A stretch of DNA of 64,000 nucleotides from Zymoseptoria tritici IPO323 (lineage: Eukaryota; Ascomycota; Dothideomycetes; Mycosphaerellales; Mycosphaerellaceae), in NCBI RefSeq assembly GCF_000219625.1, contig NC_018198.1, positions 186,001-250,000 on the forward strand, written 5' to 3'. Under the pieces are notes generated by a model, which was not told where the DNA came from, searched no databases, and saw only the letters and a program-made list of their open reading frames with translations. Every line of letters starts with the position of its first letter. Position 1 is the stretch's first letter. Shown piece after piece: positions 1 to 11,249 of the stretch. Position numbers and translations under genes: made by a program.

Positions 1-691
1 CGCATTTATTATGCTATAGATAAAGTGGTTAACGGACACCGAGACGTCTTATCCGATACTGTAGCGGGCTATGCTGGCTAACGGACTGGTAAACATAGCT
101 AGTGCGGACGATAGTTAGTTCGAGATCGATAGGGCGAATGAGTTTCTCAACCGGTATCTAAAGACATTAATAGCTAGCCGGCGCAACGGCACGTTCGACG
201 TCGAGAACCAACTAGAAGAAGCCGCGCTTTTAGCGACCTATACCGGCTACCTGCGAGAGGTTATTAAGGCTAGGTTCGGGGAGGTAACGAATACTAAGTA
301 TACCTTACTAAAGTTAGTTAAGGAGATATATGCAGTCGTAACGATTTGTTACTAGGAAATACTGCCGACGAAGGTAGTCGATCTAGATGCGAATGTAGTC
401 CTCCCTTTTTACGCTATGGACTTGTATGCTATAGGTGTTAAGAACCTGGTAACCAACGTAAAGGGTAGTAGTCGACTAGAGAGGTTTAATAAGAATGTAG
501 TTGTAAAGGACTCTTAGATTGTACAGGCAGACTAAGATCTAATCCCGGTAAATATAGAACTACCGGACCTAATAACGGATCCTTACCTCCGCCGTATGGC
601 AGCGACCGACATTACTCCTGGACTAATAAGGACGCCTTAGGATCCTGACAGCGAAGACGAGGTAGGTGATGTTTACTTCGATAGCGACTGA
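1..691 (+). pseudogene. DUF6589-family protein, C-terminal part, RIP-inactivated
   Basis: The plus-strand frame runs unbroken by indels from the window edge to a TGA at 689-691, with only TAG or TAA nonsense codons inside it. It reads LANGLVNI, then FEIDRANEFLNRYLK, then RRNGTFDV and AFGEVTN-like segments. This is the order of the C-terminal block of fungal DUF6589 proteins, which are often part of repeated elements. The stops fall where Trp is expected, so they are TGG to TAG changes. The N-terminal half lies outside the window. DUF6589 has no established enzymatic role and I do not assign one. A second long degenerate frame follows 470 bp downstream on the same strand and probably belongs to the same element. 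Family assignment is by recalled motif pattern, not a search. Confidence 0.72.
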
Positions 692-1162
692 CCTTACTTG
701 CTAACAGCTATGCTATTACCTGCCTCGCATGTGTATACGTCAGACGCCCTTAACATTACATTTAGGCACTTACTAACCGCCCTTTTAGGTATTAGCACGA
801 CTAATTCACGTATAGACGCCCTTTACGAGACGTAGATTAGTTATGCACCCGTGTACGTACTACGTCGACGACGTTAATTGTACAGCTCGCAGAGGTAGCA
901 AGACGCCTACTTCTACCCGACTTTAGTTACTAAACTTCCTTTCTTCTTTATTAACCTTCTTATACTATCCGATTGCCCTTCTATCCCTCTATTAACTATT
1001 ACTTTATCTATCCTTTACTACACTACTCGTTATACTACTTATCTATCCTCGCTAACTACCTTGCGCTTTCGATAGACAGAGAATCTCGTCGGCAGACTAC
1101 ATTTAAGCGTAAGTTTCGCTACGCCTGTAAAGACAGAGATTTACTAACACGTAAATAGTTTT

Positions 1163-2658
1163 ACTATAGCACCTAGCGTGCAGAAGAAGCTAGCCGACTA
1201 GGGCATCTCGGCGGAGGGTTAAGACATATACGATATGTACGCCGAGTAGTTTTAGACGGAATAGTATAGCTAGGCAAAAGTCACGCTCTATAAGGACAAC
1301 ATTGTTAAGTTCGTTTAAGGGCTTTACCGCGTAGTGTGTTAGAAATCCGGCTCGGTAATTAGGGACGTGAACAAGCGCGTGGGGCGTTAAGGGCGCATGC
1401 ATTCCAGCATTATAGAACTGGTAGACGATTCCCGAACCGGTCTATACGCGCTCGTGTCTAGCAAGGAGATTCTAAGGCGCTTCGGCAATTAGATACGCAC
1501 CTTCGTACCTAGCACCTCCGCTACGAAGCTAGTAGCTATTCTAGCTACTTTCTAGATAGGCGGTGCTATTATGTCGGCTACTAAGACTTATACGAAGTGC
1601 GGCCTAGCTAACGATCCGAATGGATTTGCAAACGACTATATCGTCTAGCTACACCCTGTGCAGGAGAGGGCTAAGGATAGAGAGTTCCTCTTCTTAGGTG
1701 CCTACACTAACTGCCTACTTTATAGCAATTATAATAAGTGTAGTCTAGCTACGAACAGTCTAGCTACGAAGTATACGAAGGAAGCGACGCCGGACCGTAA
1801 GGAGAGTAAGGAGGACGAAGAGACGGAGCGTCTTCCTAGCTTAGGAGACGCTTAAATAAAGATCTCCGATATGTTACTCTTTATAAGCATAGAGAATGTC
1901 CCCGAGGTTGTAACGCACTATAGTAGCGGACGCGTCTTAGGCAAACATAAGAAGCATAGGTGCATTATGGTCCCGTTTAGATACGACGCTCGATTCGATA
2001 CGGAAGAGTACACCGACTGCCTGAAAACCGCTCTAAAGGAAGCGTAGGGAGAGGTTAACAAAGTGATTAACTAAGACTACTCCCGTCGCGACCTTCTAGA
2101 TCTAGATAGTCCTCCGGTAACGATAGCGCCGCCTTCTATCTAGCTAAAGACGCCTGTACATAATAGGCGCACAAGCACTCGTTCGATAGGCGCTCTATAA
2201 TCGGACGTAGAGATAGCAGACGCGTCTAAGGTTACAGGTCGCAGGACAACTCGCCGCACGAGTAATAAAGTGCGCGAGGACAAGGCGCGGTTAGCGGACG
2301 AGATTAGGGAGGAGCGGGAGGAGGCTGCCCGCGAGGAGGCCAGAATAAGGTCCTCTCGGAAGGAGAGGCCGGCGAAGAAGTAGACGCCTAAGGAGACGCC
2401 TACGAAGTCCCGGCACAACGATCCGCACACTCTAATAGCTAACTCTACTAAGCGAAGCGGGAAGAAGTTATTTACCCCGTTCGGATTCGACGTCTGGCAG
2501 GACAGCCCTTCCGGCGGAAGACACGTCTTAGAGGGCGGCGAACTAACCGGCACGTTCTTCTCGCCTAGATAGGTTAACCTAAGCCCGGGACGTAAGCGAA
2601 ACAAGGGTTCGATCGACTTAGATAGACACGTCGTCCGAAGCATCTTTTCGCACTAGGA
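1163..2658 (+). pseudogene. Second long ORF of the DUF6589 element, RIP-degraded, function unknown
   Basis: One frame of nearly 500 codons can be followed here with no indel; it is interrupted only by TAG and TAA. It has an N-terminal Trp-rich region, a middle part with a CIMVPFRYDARFD-like segment, and then a charged helical stretch around 2225-2380 rich in Arg, Glu and Ala (EEREEAAREEARIR). A basic tail with a FTPFGFDVWQDSPSGG segment follows. I do not recognise a domain. The preserved frame over 1.5 kb argues that it was a real protein gene before RIP. Its position after the DUF6589 frame on the same strand suggests a companion gene of one mobile element. The minus-strand ORF at 2140-2643 is its shadow. 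Confidence 0.5.
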
Positions 2659-2830
2659 CTAGAGTTACGGTAGCCGGATTCCTCCTAGCAGTAGGCTAAA
2701 GAAGTTAGACAGGCGTGGAGGCAAATAATTTAGAGGTAGCGAGCGCGAGCGTTAACTGCATTTAACTAATTTTATAAGCATGTTTGTAGCACTTAGGTAA
2801 GATGCGACACGAGCATTCTTTATAGCTTAC

Positions 2831-2967
2831 CTATCTCTAGGATAGCCCTACAGGTGTTAGCTTTAGTGTTTATTTCGCGAGTCCCTTTTAATAGTAAAGT
2901 GCATAGAACCTTTAGCACTACTATTAGTTGCTTGCCTGTCGTTAGGATAGCCCTGCAGGCGATAGCT
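2831..2967. repeat. Diverged direct repeat with GGATAGCCCTRCAGG core
   Basis: Two 32-33 bp copies (2831-2862 and 2935-2967) share the core AGGATAGCCCTRCAGG followed by GTTAGCT or GATAGCT. They are about 104 bp apart in the non-coding part after the second ORF of the DUF6589 element. Each contains a short self-complementary CCTGCAGG-like centre. Role unknown; a subterminal or regulatory repeat of the element is possible. Confidence 0.45.
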
Positions 2968-3379
2968 CGAGCATTTAGTTAAGTGGATTTTAATTAAACC
3001 CTAAAAGCCTGCTTATGTCTACCAGTTTCTTATTAAAAGTATTATATACCGTAACATAACCTAAGCCAGGCTACGACGACAACTTAGACATATTAACCTT
3101 CGCCTAATAGCCGATAGTAAGGGGGACGGGCCTAATATAAAGAACCGGACTAAGGAGTCTAATATAGCCTTTAGCCTCGGCGCAGTAGAGCGCCCGGCTA
3201 CCTGTATAGCCCGCATAGCAATATAGTAATAGCAGAACCGACATAATACTAGCTAGATAGTCCTCGGCCGGCAAAACTTATCGATAACCTCGCTAGGTTA
3301 CTTAAGAAGTAGAGCATCTAGATAGGCGCACGTCATCCGACGTAAGACTATTACCTAGAGCCTCTAATAACGCAGACTT

Positions 3380-3469
3380 AGTAGTAGAACGATAAGTAGC
3401 AGAACGACAAGTAGCTAAACGGTAAGCAGCTAAATAGTAAGCAGCTAAACGGCAAGTAGCTAAAGCAGC
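3380..3469. repeat. 15-bp tandem repeat, six copies
   Basis: Six contiguous 15-bp units of the form AGYAGYWRAACGRYA fill 3380-3469 exactly. On the minus strand the array is open and would encode a five-residue repeat of the type LA(A/T)(C/Y)R, so it may be a repeat region of a degraded protein. The surrounding 3000-4800 is RIP-mutated, with no frame that I can identify. Confidence 0.6.
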
Positions 3470-4895
3470 ATCGCCTAGAGCCCTAGGCTACAATCGACAG
3501 GCGGAGCGGCACGTAGTACACGGGTAGTTAGGTGGAGCATTAGCTACGATATTTGCGACCGGCGGACTAATAGCCAAACTGCATATTAGTCGGATCGTCT
3601 GGCGAGATTATACGATAGCTAACATAGATTAAGGAAACAATCCGACATTATGTACGCGCAACGCCCGCGTAGACCTGCACATTTACTAGGCAAACAAGAC
3701 GACGACGCGAAGACAAAACAGACGCGATAGGGCGAAGTATTTATCTCTCGGACATTAATAACGTTTAAACATATCGTATCGACATTAACAACGATCGCCT
3801 TCTACCGGTCTAGCCTAATTATCCTCTTCCGCATCTACTTATTAATTACTACCTATTTAGGTGCGTATCGAGCCTAACTAGTCGCTCGTAGCTACTAACA
3901 TCTGAAGATTAGCATGTGCTAGCAATACGAAGAGACCGTCGAGCGTAATCCTCGTAAAGGAACTCTCTAGAGAGTGCGCTAGCACGTCCGACGCTAGATA
4001 GAGGTACTACTATCGAGCACCTTCCTAGACTACGAGTACGACAACGTATACGAGATAGCAGCTCCTCGCCCTAGGGGAATATACGGCAGCCGCGCAGGCG
4101 TCGGCGACAGGCGTAGCGCTGTGCCAGAAGACGTCCGCAACCGAAACCCGCTATCCTACTACGCTGCTATAGCGTAGCTAGTACGCGAGACTATAAGCAG
4201 ATACCTCGCGCCTAGGATTCCGCACTACGAACCGAAGCCTACGCACACTAGGAACATTTGGAAGAAGGCAGATACTATTTAGCCAGGCAGCTTAGTGTCG
4301 TAGAGGCCGGAGTACAGCGGAAATGCGCTAGACGGCAGTAGAGTTAGGCATAGAGAGAGACGAGAGCTAAGCGTTAGACGTTAGTTAGTTACTATACCAC
4401 TAGCGGCTGCTAGGCGTCGAGACCTAACCCCGAGTGCTAATATAAACGTCGCTTTAACCTCTTTAGGTCGCGGGTCTAGTACAGCTGCCCGCGCTTAGCG
4501 GGAGGTAGAGGATAGAGCGGTTAGATAGTAGAAGAGGGAAGCCCTAATAGCACGCATAAACGTATAGGCTTAGTCGAGTACCCTACGGTATAACTAAGTA
4601 TAAGTTATACAATAGCTACCTTCGCCGGATAGGTACAGACGACTAGTAGCGTAAAGGCGGGTAGAGGTAGTGTTGCATAAAGGGAGGATATAATACGTCT
4701 AGAGGTCTAGGAGCGGCTAGAGATTCCCTTTTAGGCGACTAAGGTGCGGCTATTGCGATTAGGCGTAAACAAATTACATTAGATTAATTCTACAAGTTAT
4801 ACAAATCGTTTGCAGGTATTAGACAGGCGTTCAGACCAATATACAAGTTTTCAGATTTCAGCTAACCCTCTATTACCTAGTTCGGCTGTTGCGCT
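3470..4895. other. RIP-degraded right part of the DUF6589 element, no identifiable gene
   Basis: Sequence composition changes gradually here: TAG, CTA and TAA words are very frequent, but CA and TG are still present, so RIP is moderate. I followed several frames on both strands and found only short open stretches with no family signature. The composition becomes normal near 4800-4975, which I take as the border with unique sequence. Confidence 0.4.
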
Positions 4896-4968
4896 CTCAG
4901 ACTATACAGGAAGGCGCCCCCGAAGGGGATTAGCGCCGCCAAGTATAGTCTGTGCGTCTGAGACTAAT
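4896..4968. other. Large hairpin at the right border of the DUF6589 element
   Basis: CAGACTATAC (4899-4908) pairs perfectly with GTATAGTCTG about 45 bp further on. Inside it a second stem is formed by GGCGCCCCC, GAA, GGGG and AGCGCC. Outside it CTCAGAC pairs with GTCTGAG. The hairpin stands exactly where RIP-mutated sequence gives way to normal sequence and is followed by GACTAA then TTTG. It may be a terminal structure of the element. A Helitron-like end (hairpin then CTRR) is conceivable but unproven, since the stem is longer than usual and no Rep/helicase gene is seen. Confidence 0.5.
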
Positions 4969-4975
4969 TTGAACT

Positions 4976-6531
4976 ATGGACCAGTCCCTCTCGCCAACTA
5001 CACGGAACCTTGAGATGATGATTTTTCAAACCTCCACCGTGACCAACGCCGCCATCGAGAAGACATGCTCCATGGACGATGGACAATGGGAAAGGCAGAT
5101 GAGGACGGGAACACTCTCCATCGGGATGGGGATGGATTTTCTGCACATTCTGTTTTCAAGTCTTCCCGATGCTTCCGGTCTGGCCGAAGGAAGTCGCTCT
5201 CATACTGGTGATATTTGCGGATCTCTCCCAGCCGGAACGACAGAAGAGTCAACCCTCGGGTTCAGGGCGACGGAGGCCACGGCGTCGTCGAAGAACTGCT
5301 CAAGCTATGTCGCCAGCATTACTTCGCTTTGTGACCGCTCCTCCACCCCTTCGGACTCATGATTCGCAGATCGACGACACGGAGCAACGCAATTGGATGA
5401 TCCGATCCCGGTGGACGGGCCTTCCTCTTACCTAATTTTACTCCTGGGAGACTAAGTGTCAAGTGACACCAAGTAAGTAACACTCCTGTCGCACTTCAGG
5501 GATGTCAGCACGTAGTGCGGAGAAATTCAAGGATGTGAGCTACCTCGCCCTTGTAGCAAGAGAGCAAAGACGTCGAATCTCCTTAAGGCGAGCCAATGTC
5601 GCAGCAGCGGACTATGTTTTCGATTTCGCCGAATTGCCTGACAGGCTGAGCCTGATTTGACCGTGAGGCAGTGAAGCGCGAATGTCGAAAGCTACAAAGT
5701 TACAGCCGCTACAAGCCGCGGAAAAGCCTGCAGTCTCGCCTATGGGCAAATGTGCAGGATGGGCGCGAAGCGACGGCGGTGACCTCGTAAGAGGGGATAG
5801 CTCTCGGGGCTCTATATTCAGGTACACCGTCCACGACTACCATTTCCATCCACCGTCGCATCACGATCTGCTCCGTCTCGGGCGCATCGAACCGGCCCCG
5901 CGAGAGAACGGCCGTCTCGTGCTCAATAGCGGCATCTCCGGCACGATCAATTAAGACAATCACTACCCATGGGCAAACATGTTATGTGCGGAAGGGCGGT
6001 GGACTTGCACGAGAGAGAGACTAGGACCCCCGAGCTAGAGCAGGAGCAGGAGGCGTGGCCAGCAGAGCGAGACGGGGATAATCAAGGTGTGAGGGAGAGA
6101 AGCGTGAGGAAGAAGGTACGGACGAATATGGGATGATGATGTCCTGGGTTTCAAACGAATCTCTCTCTCTCTCTCCAACCTCTCGAATTCTCGCCGCCTC
6201 TCACGTCTCGAACGGAACGGAGCAGCGGTTCAAGCGATGAACGAGGCCCCGGCTGGAGCGATGGCGGTGTGTGCCTTAGAGTCCGACTTTGTGCCACCAG
6301 TTGTGGGAGGTCTTACAATCACCCCAGGCCTACCCAACTAGAGCATTCCGCTCAGGACGACCTATTTCCTTCCGGTTAACGGAAAGTGCTGGAAAAATGC
6401 CACGAAACGAACAAAGACAATTACAGGAGGTTTGTCTATTAGCAAGCTTCGCTTGCAACAAAAGTCTGCTGTTCTTCCCTTGGACCTTTCGACTTTTCTG
6501 CAAAAACATCCACTTCAAACAACCCAGCGAC
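4976..6531. other. Unmutated flank with possible coding remnants, no firm gene
   Basis: CA and TG content is normal here. Overlapping open frames occur at 4976-5362 and 5169-5435 (plus), 5502-5660 (plus, a 52-codon ATG frame with many Arg and Ala), and 5682-5954. In the third plus frame around 5000-5400 a GHGVVEELLKLCRQHY-like stretch looks protein-coding but is cut by stops. I could not assign any of these to a family or decide an exon structure. They may be remnants of one decayed gene next to the repeat border. Confidence 0.3.
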
Positions 6532-7083
6532 ATGGGAGGGTCATATTCGATACCAACCCGACTCCCGGTCTTCGAACTACCGGTAGAAGTCCAAGCCTTG
6601 ATCTTCGGCTATAAGTTGCGCTCCTTCGCCGACGCCGACGTAGATCCCACGTCCCAGCCGGCATTACTCGCAGCATTTCCTACGAACCAACTTCTTCGAG
6701 ACATCTACTACGCGCAGAATTCCTTCGTTCTTAACGTACAGCACTACGACATTACACTATATCTGGACTTTCTCCAAGGCTGGACGCAGGTAGCTCGGCG
6801 GCGGCGCTACGTACCGCTAGATAACATTCGGGTAGTAATAAGCTCTCGACCCGAAGATCGGAATTAGGACTACTTTAAACGGTAGCTGCGCTATATCTTC
6901 TAAGGTCGTCCGGTTAAGATTATCGCCTAACCCTCTTATAGTACGGAGCTTCGCATATTAGTAATGTTTATAGACATCGTCGACCTACTCGTAGATAGGG
7001 AAAGCTAGGCGGGAATCGAGAGGGATTGGCTGCCGGGATTTCGTAAGGCTCTGGGTGCCCTTCACCCCGAGTGGCTGCTCTAA
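6532..7083 (+). pseudogene. F-box-like protein, 3' two-thirds with RIP-type stops
   Basis: The frame starting at the ATG at 6532 reads 184 codons to a TAA at 7081-7083. Near its start is LPVFELPVEVQALIF, a degenerate F-box helix of the type found in many dothideomycete proteins. It is followed by NQLLRDIYYAQNSFVLNV, which matches the usual 'cluster lead to IYY..NSF' pattern after the F-box. Five stops interrupt the 3' part (the first is TAG at 6865-6867), all readable as TGG to TAG or CAA to TAA. The 5' third keeps normal CA and TG content, so mutation is graded along the gene. A longer open frame extends 5' to 6289, but the 6532 start fits the family better. Presumably once a substrate adaptor of an SCF ubiquitin ligase (inference). 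Confidence 0.55.
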
Positions 7084-7999
7084 CGGTCCAAGGTCGCAAA
7101 TCTCAAAGCCGTAGCGAAGAGGGAAAAAAAGAAAGGGAGCCGCGGTGCATTATCGGGAAGCAGATGGACTTTGCTACTTATTAGCACGGGCATGTATTAG
7201 ATCTTGAGCGAGGATGTAGACGTCGAAGTTAGGGGAGCATGCGGAGGAGTAGTACGCAGCTAAAACAATAGAGCGAACAATGTAAGCGAGGTCGTTATCT
7301 TATAGGAGGATCATCGTAGTTGTTGAAATCGTTGTGAAGATCTGCCCAAATTCTGGTCGACTTGGAGCGAGCAAGGGGGGGCTGTGAGGGTGGATGGATA
7401 TGCTAGAATACCTCGTACATGTGCAGTCTGCAGCAGTCGTCTGGACTTGAGAGTTGAGTCTACTTCCGTCTACGTGAGTCCAGATGAGTCCTCGGGTATT
7501 AGCGAGATTCATGCACGCGAAAGATGCTCGAGGAAGAGACGACTAAAAGTATCGATAACACCACGATCCAATCGATTCCGGAGAGTCCAGGTAACGTAAT
7601 AAGCGGCCTAGACGTCTTTCCACTTATCTTTGATGCGCTAAGTGTCGTGGTTGGTCTACTTGCACCACTTCATCTCGGTCTCGTAGTCCTCGTCGACTAT
7701 GGCATCGCGACAACATGTGCATACGAATGCATCTTCAAACGCCTCATGTTCTTTCGATCTTAGTAGATCACATCCAGCGCAGGTAAACCACAGAGGGCGA
7801 GGCGCATCTCCAGACGGATCTCCGGGCTCGGTGTCAGACAGGAAGTGCTCAACCTCGGGTGTGGTAGGGCGTTGCTCTCCAGCACGGCGAGCGAGGCGAT
7901 TGTCACGTTGTTGTACAATAAGGCGTTAGCGAGCTCGAGCAAGTGTAGGTGTATCGCCCTTATTGCGTCCAGGTGGAGGTCGGCCAGGGAAATCTTCAA
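7084..7999. other. Intergenic or decayed sequence, no supported gene
   Basis: Several short overlapping frames exist on both strands (for example 7524-7763 plus and 7760-7999 minus), but none has a domain or a convincing partner exon. The segment lies between the F-box pseudogene and the 3' end of the zinc-finger gene. Confidence 0.35.
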
Positions 8000-8548
8000 T
8001 TAGTATGCCGCCTCTGCGCCTCTGCGCCTCAGCTTCGACGGTCCTGCGAGATCTAGCGCTGTACGCTTCGAGCCTGCGAGTGGACCTGGTGCGAAGCCTG
8101 TTGAGCCAGATGTCTGTCGAGTAAGCGGGTTTGGTGCGAGTTGTTGACCTCGTCCTGCTGACACATCGTAATGTGGAGGGCCCAGTGTTTGTTGGAGCGA
8201 ACACTCTGCTCGGACGATGGCTTCAACGCTAGGCAGGTCCTTACGTGCTGCAGTCCGACCTCGATCACTAACGGACGGCCGGTTTGCGAGACTGACGTTG
8301 CCCTCTGCATCGGCGATGATGTTGCGGCAAGCGAAGCAGTCGCGCACAAAGCTGTGCTGTCCTTTGCCGTAGCGAAAGTGCGCAAGCGTCTTGTTCTGGC
8401 CGCACTTGCGACATTTGCGGAAGCCGATATCGTATTCGTCTTCAGGTAGATCAGGCGGAGGTAGTGGAGGTGGAGGATTGGGGGGCAAACGGCGGCGGTC
8501 GGGGTCATCATCTCCTCCAGTGCCAGAACCTCCGTATACAACGGCCAT
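8000..8548 (-). CDS. Small Cys4 zinc-binding hypothetical protein
   Basis: This is an open frame of 182 residues if started at the ATG at 8546-8548 (MAVVYGGSGTG). The open frame continues 5' to 8698, but that part is serine-rich and looks non-coding. After an acidic and proline-rich N-terminus comes CRKCGQNKTLAHFRYGKG, followed by a second CxxC (DCFACRN), giving CxxC-x(23)-CxxC. Cys4 ribbons of this spacing are common in small nucleic-acid-associated proteins. The C-terminal half is basic with a KLRRR end, compatible with nuclear location. The function is not known. It is the first of a run of minus-strand genes reaching 14.3 kb. The codon pattern is normal and there is no sign of RIP. Confidence 0.55.
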   Translation of the reverse strand: MAVVYGGSGTGGDDDPDRRRLPPNPPPPLPPPDLPEDEYDIGFRKCRKCGQNKTLAHFRYGKGQHSFVRDCFACRNIIADAEGNVSLANRPSVSDRGRTAARKDLPSVEAIVRAECSLQQTLGPPHYDVSAGRGQQLAPNPLTRQTSGSTGFAPGPLAGSKRTALDLAGPSKLRRRGAEAAY

Positions 8549-9327
8549 GGTAGACGTTGTTAATAAAGGATTTGACGATTGAAGACTTGTTGATGATTGT
8601 ATCCGAGATGGAGATGGAAGGAAGGCGCTTGAAGGTGAACATCCTGCAACGCGAAGTCTTCCCCAGCATCCTTGGTCTACGGAATTACAGCACATCATTC
8701 GAGGTCACAATCGGACAGATCTGACCCAAACAAACATGTAGAAGAGGAGGAGGGAGAGTGTGAGACGTCTTCTGGGAATAAAGGAGAGGGCGCCAGGTAT
8801 GCGTGTATAGGATAAGTAAGGGAGAGAGGCAGGTAAGGTACATACAACATTTGAGCGAAGGTATAACCTTACTTCATCACAAGAAAACAATAGGAAAAAG
8901 GGAAACGTGTATATAAGAGAGATAGTGTTGCGTAGTAGTAGGGAGGTGCTGTCATCGCATTCTGCCGCCGTCTGGTCTGCTCGAGCTACAAAAGTTCCTG
9001 TGTTGTCTTCTCCGTCCGTCCCGTCCTCTGACCATGTCTTCCGGTCGTCGCGTACGGAGGGACTCTTTCTTTATCGTGCCCGCCTTTTCTTCCGGGGTGG
9101 TTGTTTTTGCATCTTGGAGCGAATCGTGAACTCGGGTTGAAAGAGAGGAGGAGGGCTCGTCCATTGCCGCTCCGCGCAACGAACCCAAAGCTTCTCCAAT
9201 GGTTTGGGTGGGCTCCCATTCGCGCTCCCGGCTTTGAAGTTTCGAGTGGGAGAGAGCTGCCAGCGGCGGAATGTAGACGAGATGGGAACCCGCCTGCGGC
9301 ATGCCGCGCTGCCCGCCTCTAACCTCA
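8549..9327. other. Intergenic region between two minus-strand genes
   Basis: About 0.8 kb with no supported gene. It should contain the promoter of the Cys4 zinc-finger gene (start at 8548) and the 3' region of the 454-residue gene ending at 9328. CTC/CTT-rich pyrimidine stretches occur, but no element I can name. Confidence 0.35.
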
Positions 9328-9423
9328 TCAATCCTCATCCTCCCACTCTCCTTCATCGTCCCCACCCTCGCACGACACCTCATCATCGTCCTCCTCCTCC
9401 TCCTCCTCCTCCTCCTCCTCCTT

Positions 9424-9455
<32 letters not shown>

Positions 9456-10767
9456 CGGCCTCCCCCCATCCTTCTTGACAATTGCTCTCCACCTCTACCC
9501 CTCGAGAACCACCCCAGTCCGCTACCTCCTTACCGCGGCCTCCTTCTCCGCCAACATAGTCCCCCAGTCTCGCTTTCACGTCCACTTCCACTTCCCCTTC
9601 CACTTCCGCAGCCCTGTCATGCACGCCCTGCTCATGCAGCGCCTCGGATTGGCCAGTCGTGCGGTCCGCCTCGATCACCGTACATACCAACGTCATCGCT
9701 CGCGAGACCTCGACGAGACAGGATGGGTAGGCCCCGCGGGCGAAAATCATCTCGGCGGAAGTGAAGATCTGGTGGAGGGCTTGCTGGGTCAGAGAGACGG
9801 CCTGCTTGGCGGCAGGATAAGGAGGACGGGGCAGCGGGCGATCGAAGCGGGACGATGGGCCCCTGGACACCATCTTCGCCTTGCTGGAGGAGGACCATTC
9901 GGGGGTGGTGGTGGGGTTGATGTCAGGAATGTGGCGATCTCCTGCGGTCTTGAAGATGGCTCCGGGCTTGGACGTGGAAGCGGCGGCGGCGGCTGCTGCT
10001 GCTGCTGCTTGAAGCGGCACCGTGGAGACGCGGCTGTGCTGCGAAACGAGATGGACGTCCTGGTCGTCGGTGGGCTCATGCTGTCTCGTTGTGCGGGTCG
10101 CTTTCCGCTTCATCTTCTTCTTCTCGGCGCTTGATCTGGAGAGGTCAAGGATGTTATAATTCCAGGCGAGGATGTTCTCGTCGACGACGACATCGCTCTC
10201 ATTGTTCTTTTCCTCCAATTTGACCCGGACCTTGTTTCCATCTCCGCGGCTGATGGTGCTCGGCGACTCGCGGCTCGAATACGCATCTACCATGGCCACG
10301 TCGTCAGTCGCACCCCGCTGCGAGGAGGCGGCGCCGGCGATGACGATGAAACCATCGCAACCCCCTCCTCCTCCTCCTCCTCCCGGCGTCTCCTTCTCAG
10401 TCGTCGTCGGGACCAGATCCTCACGCTCAATCATACTCTGGGCAATCAACTTTGCGGCGCCAAACCTCGCTCCATAGCCCGTGTCGTACTCCGACAGGTT
10501 GCGCCGAATCCACCGGAGAAGGTTGCCTTTGCAATTGGCTTCGTCCAAGGATCCACTCCCTCGTAGTGGGAGCTGGTCGTGGAGGTGGTTGAGCAGGGTT
10601 GGGGTTAGAGCGGCGATGTTTCCGATCGAGTTCTGCGAAACGGGGAAAGGATCGGGTTAGCTTGTTGGGCAGAAGGGGAATATGGGCCGGGGGTGGGAAG
10701 GACTTGCGTCGGAGAAGAACTTGGCTACGAGGGGTCGCGCGAGTTTGTAGTCGTAGGTGGCCGCCAT
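9328..10767 (-). CDS. Hypothetical protein, two exons joined by a GC-AG intron
   Basis: Exon 1 is 10708-10767 (MAATYDYKLARPLVAKFFSD) and exon 2 is 10632 down to 9328, together 454 residues. The intron 10633-10707 (75 bp) starts with GCAAGT and ends CGCAG. This is the strong consensus of the rare GC-AG class, and joining keeps phase 0. The mature N-terminus reads on through NSIGNIAALTPTLLNHLHDQLP, then LLRWIRRNLSEYDTGYGARFGAAKL, a globular-looking helical region. The middle has poly-Gly, poly-Ala and Ser-rich low complexity. A helical block (LTQQALHQIFTSAEMIFARG) precedes a C-terminus of long Asp and Glu runs. I recognise no domain. An array of 19-bp repeats begins 136 bp upstream of the start codon. 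Confidence 0.6.
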
Positions 10768-10902
10768 TGTTTGGCAATGTTTCAGCGGGTGGGATGCGGT
10801 GTTGTTGAGGCGGATTGGAAGGGAGAAGTGGAGGGTGAATAGATAGAAAAGGAGAGAGCGAGAGTAAGAAGGGCGGGAAAGGCGTGCTAGGTAATTGTCC
10901 AT

Positions 10903-11062
10903 TCAGGAGGTTTCCTGCCAGTTAGCAGGATTCTTGTCAGTCAAAAGGTTTCTTGTCGGTCAGGAGGTTTCTTGCCAGTCAGGAGGTTTCTTGCCGGTCA
11001 GGAGGTTTCTTGCCAGTCAGGAGGCTTCTTGCCAGTCGGAAGGTTTCTTGTCAGTCAGGAGA
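10903..11062. repeat. 19-bp minisatellite (TCAGGAGGTTTCTTGCCAG), about 8 copies
   Basis: Imperfect tandem copies with unit TCAGGAGGTTTCTTGCCAG fill this interval. It lies directly 5' of the minus-strand gene starting at 10767. The reverse complement of the 16-bp array at 13716-13859 contains the related core GTCAGGAAGGCTTCT, so the two arrays look like relatives in opposite orientation. Confidence 0.8.
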
Positions 11063-11249
11063 AATGTTGAATACATCCATGGACGAGCCACCACTGTGCG
11101 GTACCAGCCGCGATAATCAACGCAAGTCTTGGGTGTTCAGGATTGGGAGGGAGAGGAATGAAATCTTCATCAGCAGTAATGGTGCCGGTCAGGAACTTCT
11201 CCATACTCACCGAGGCCTGTGCCACACGTCTCCGGAGTCGACGATGAGT

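Noticed and set aside
2140..2643. 167-codon minus-strand ORF
   Set aside because: Shadow of the longer degenerate plus-strand frame 1163-2658, which continues on both sides without indels.
8952..9764. Long ORFs with Met, Arg, His or Leu runs around 9400-9450
   Set aside because: These are frame shadows of the Asp/Glu-run coding C-terminus of the minus-strand gene 9328-10767.
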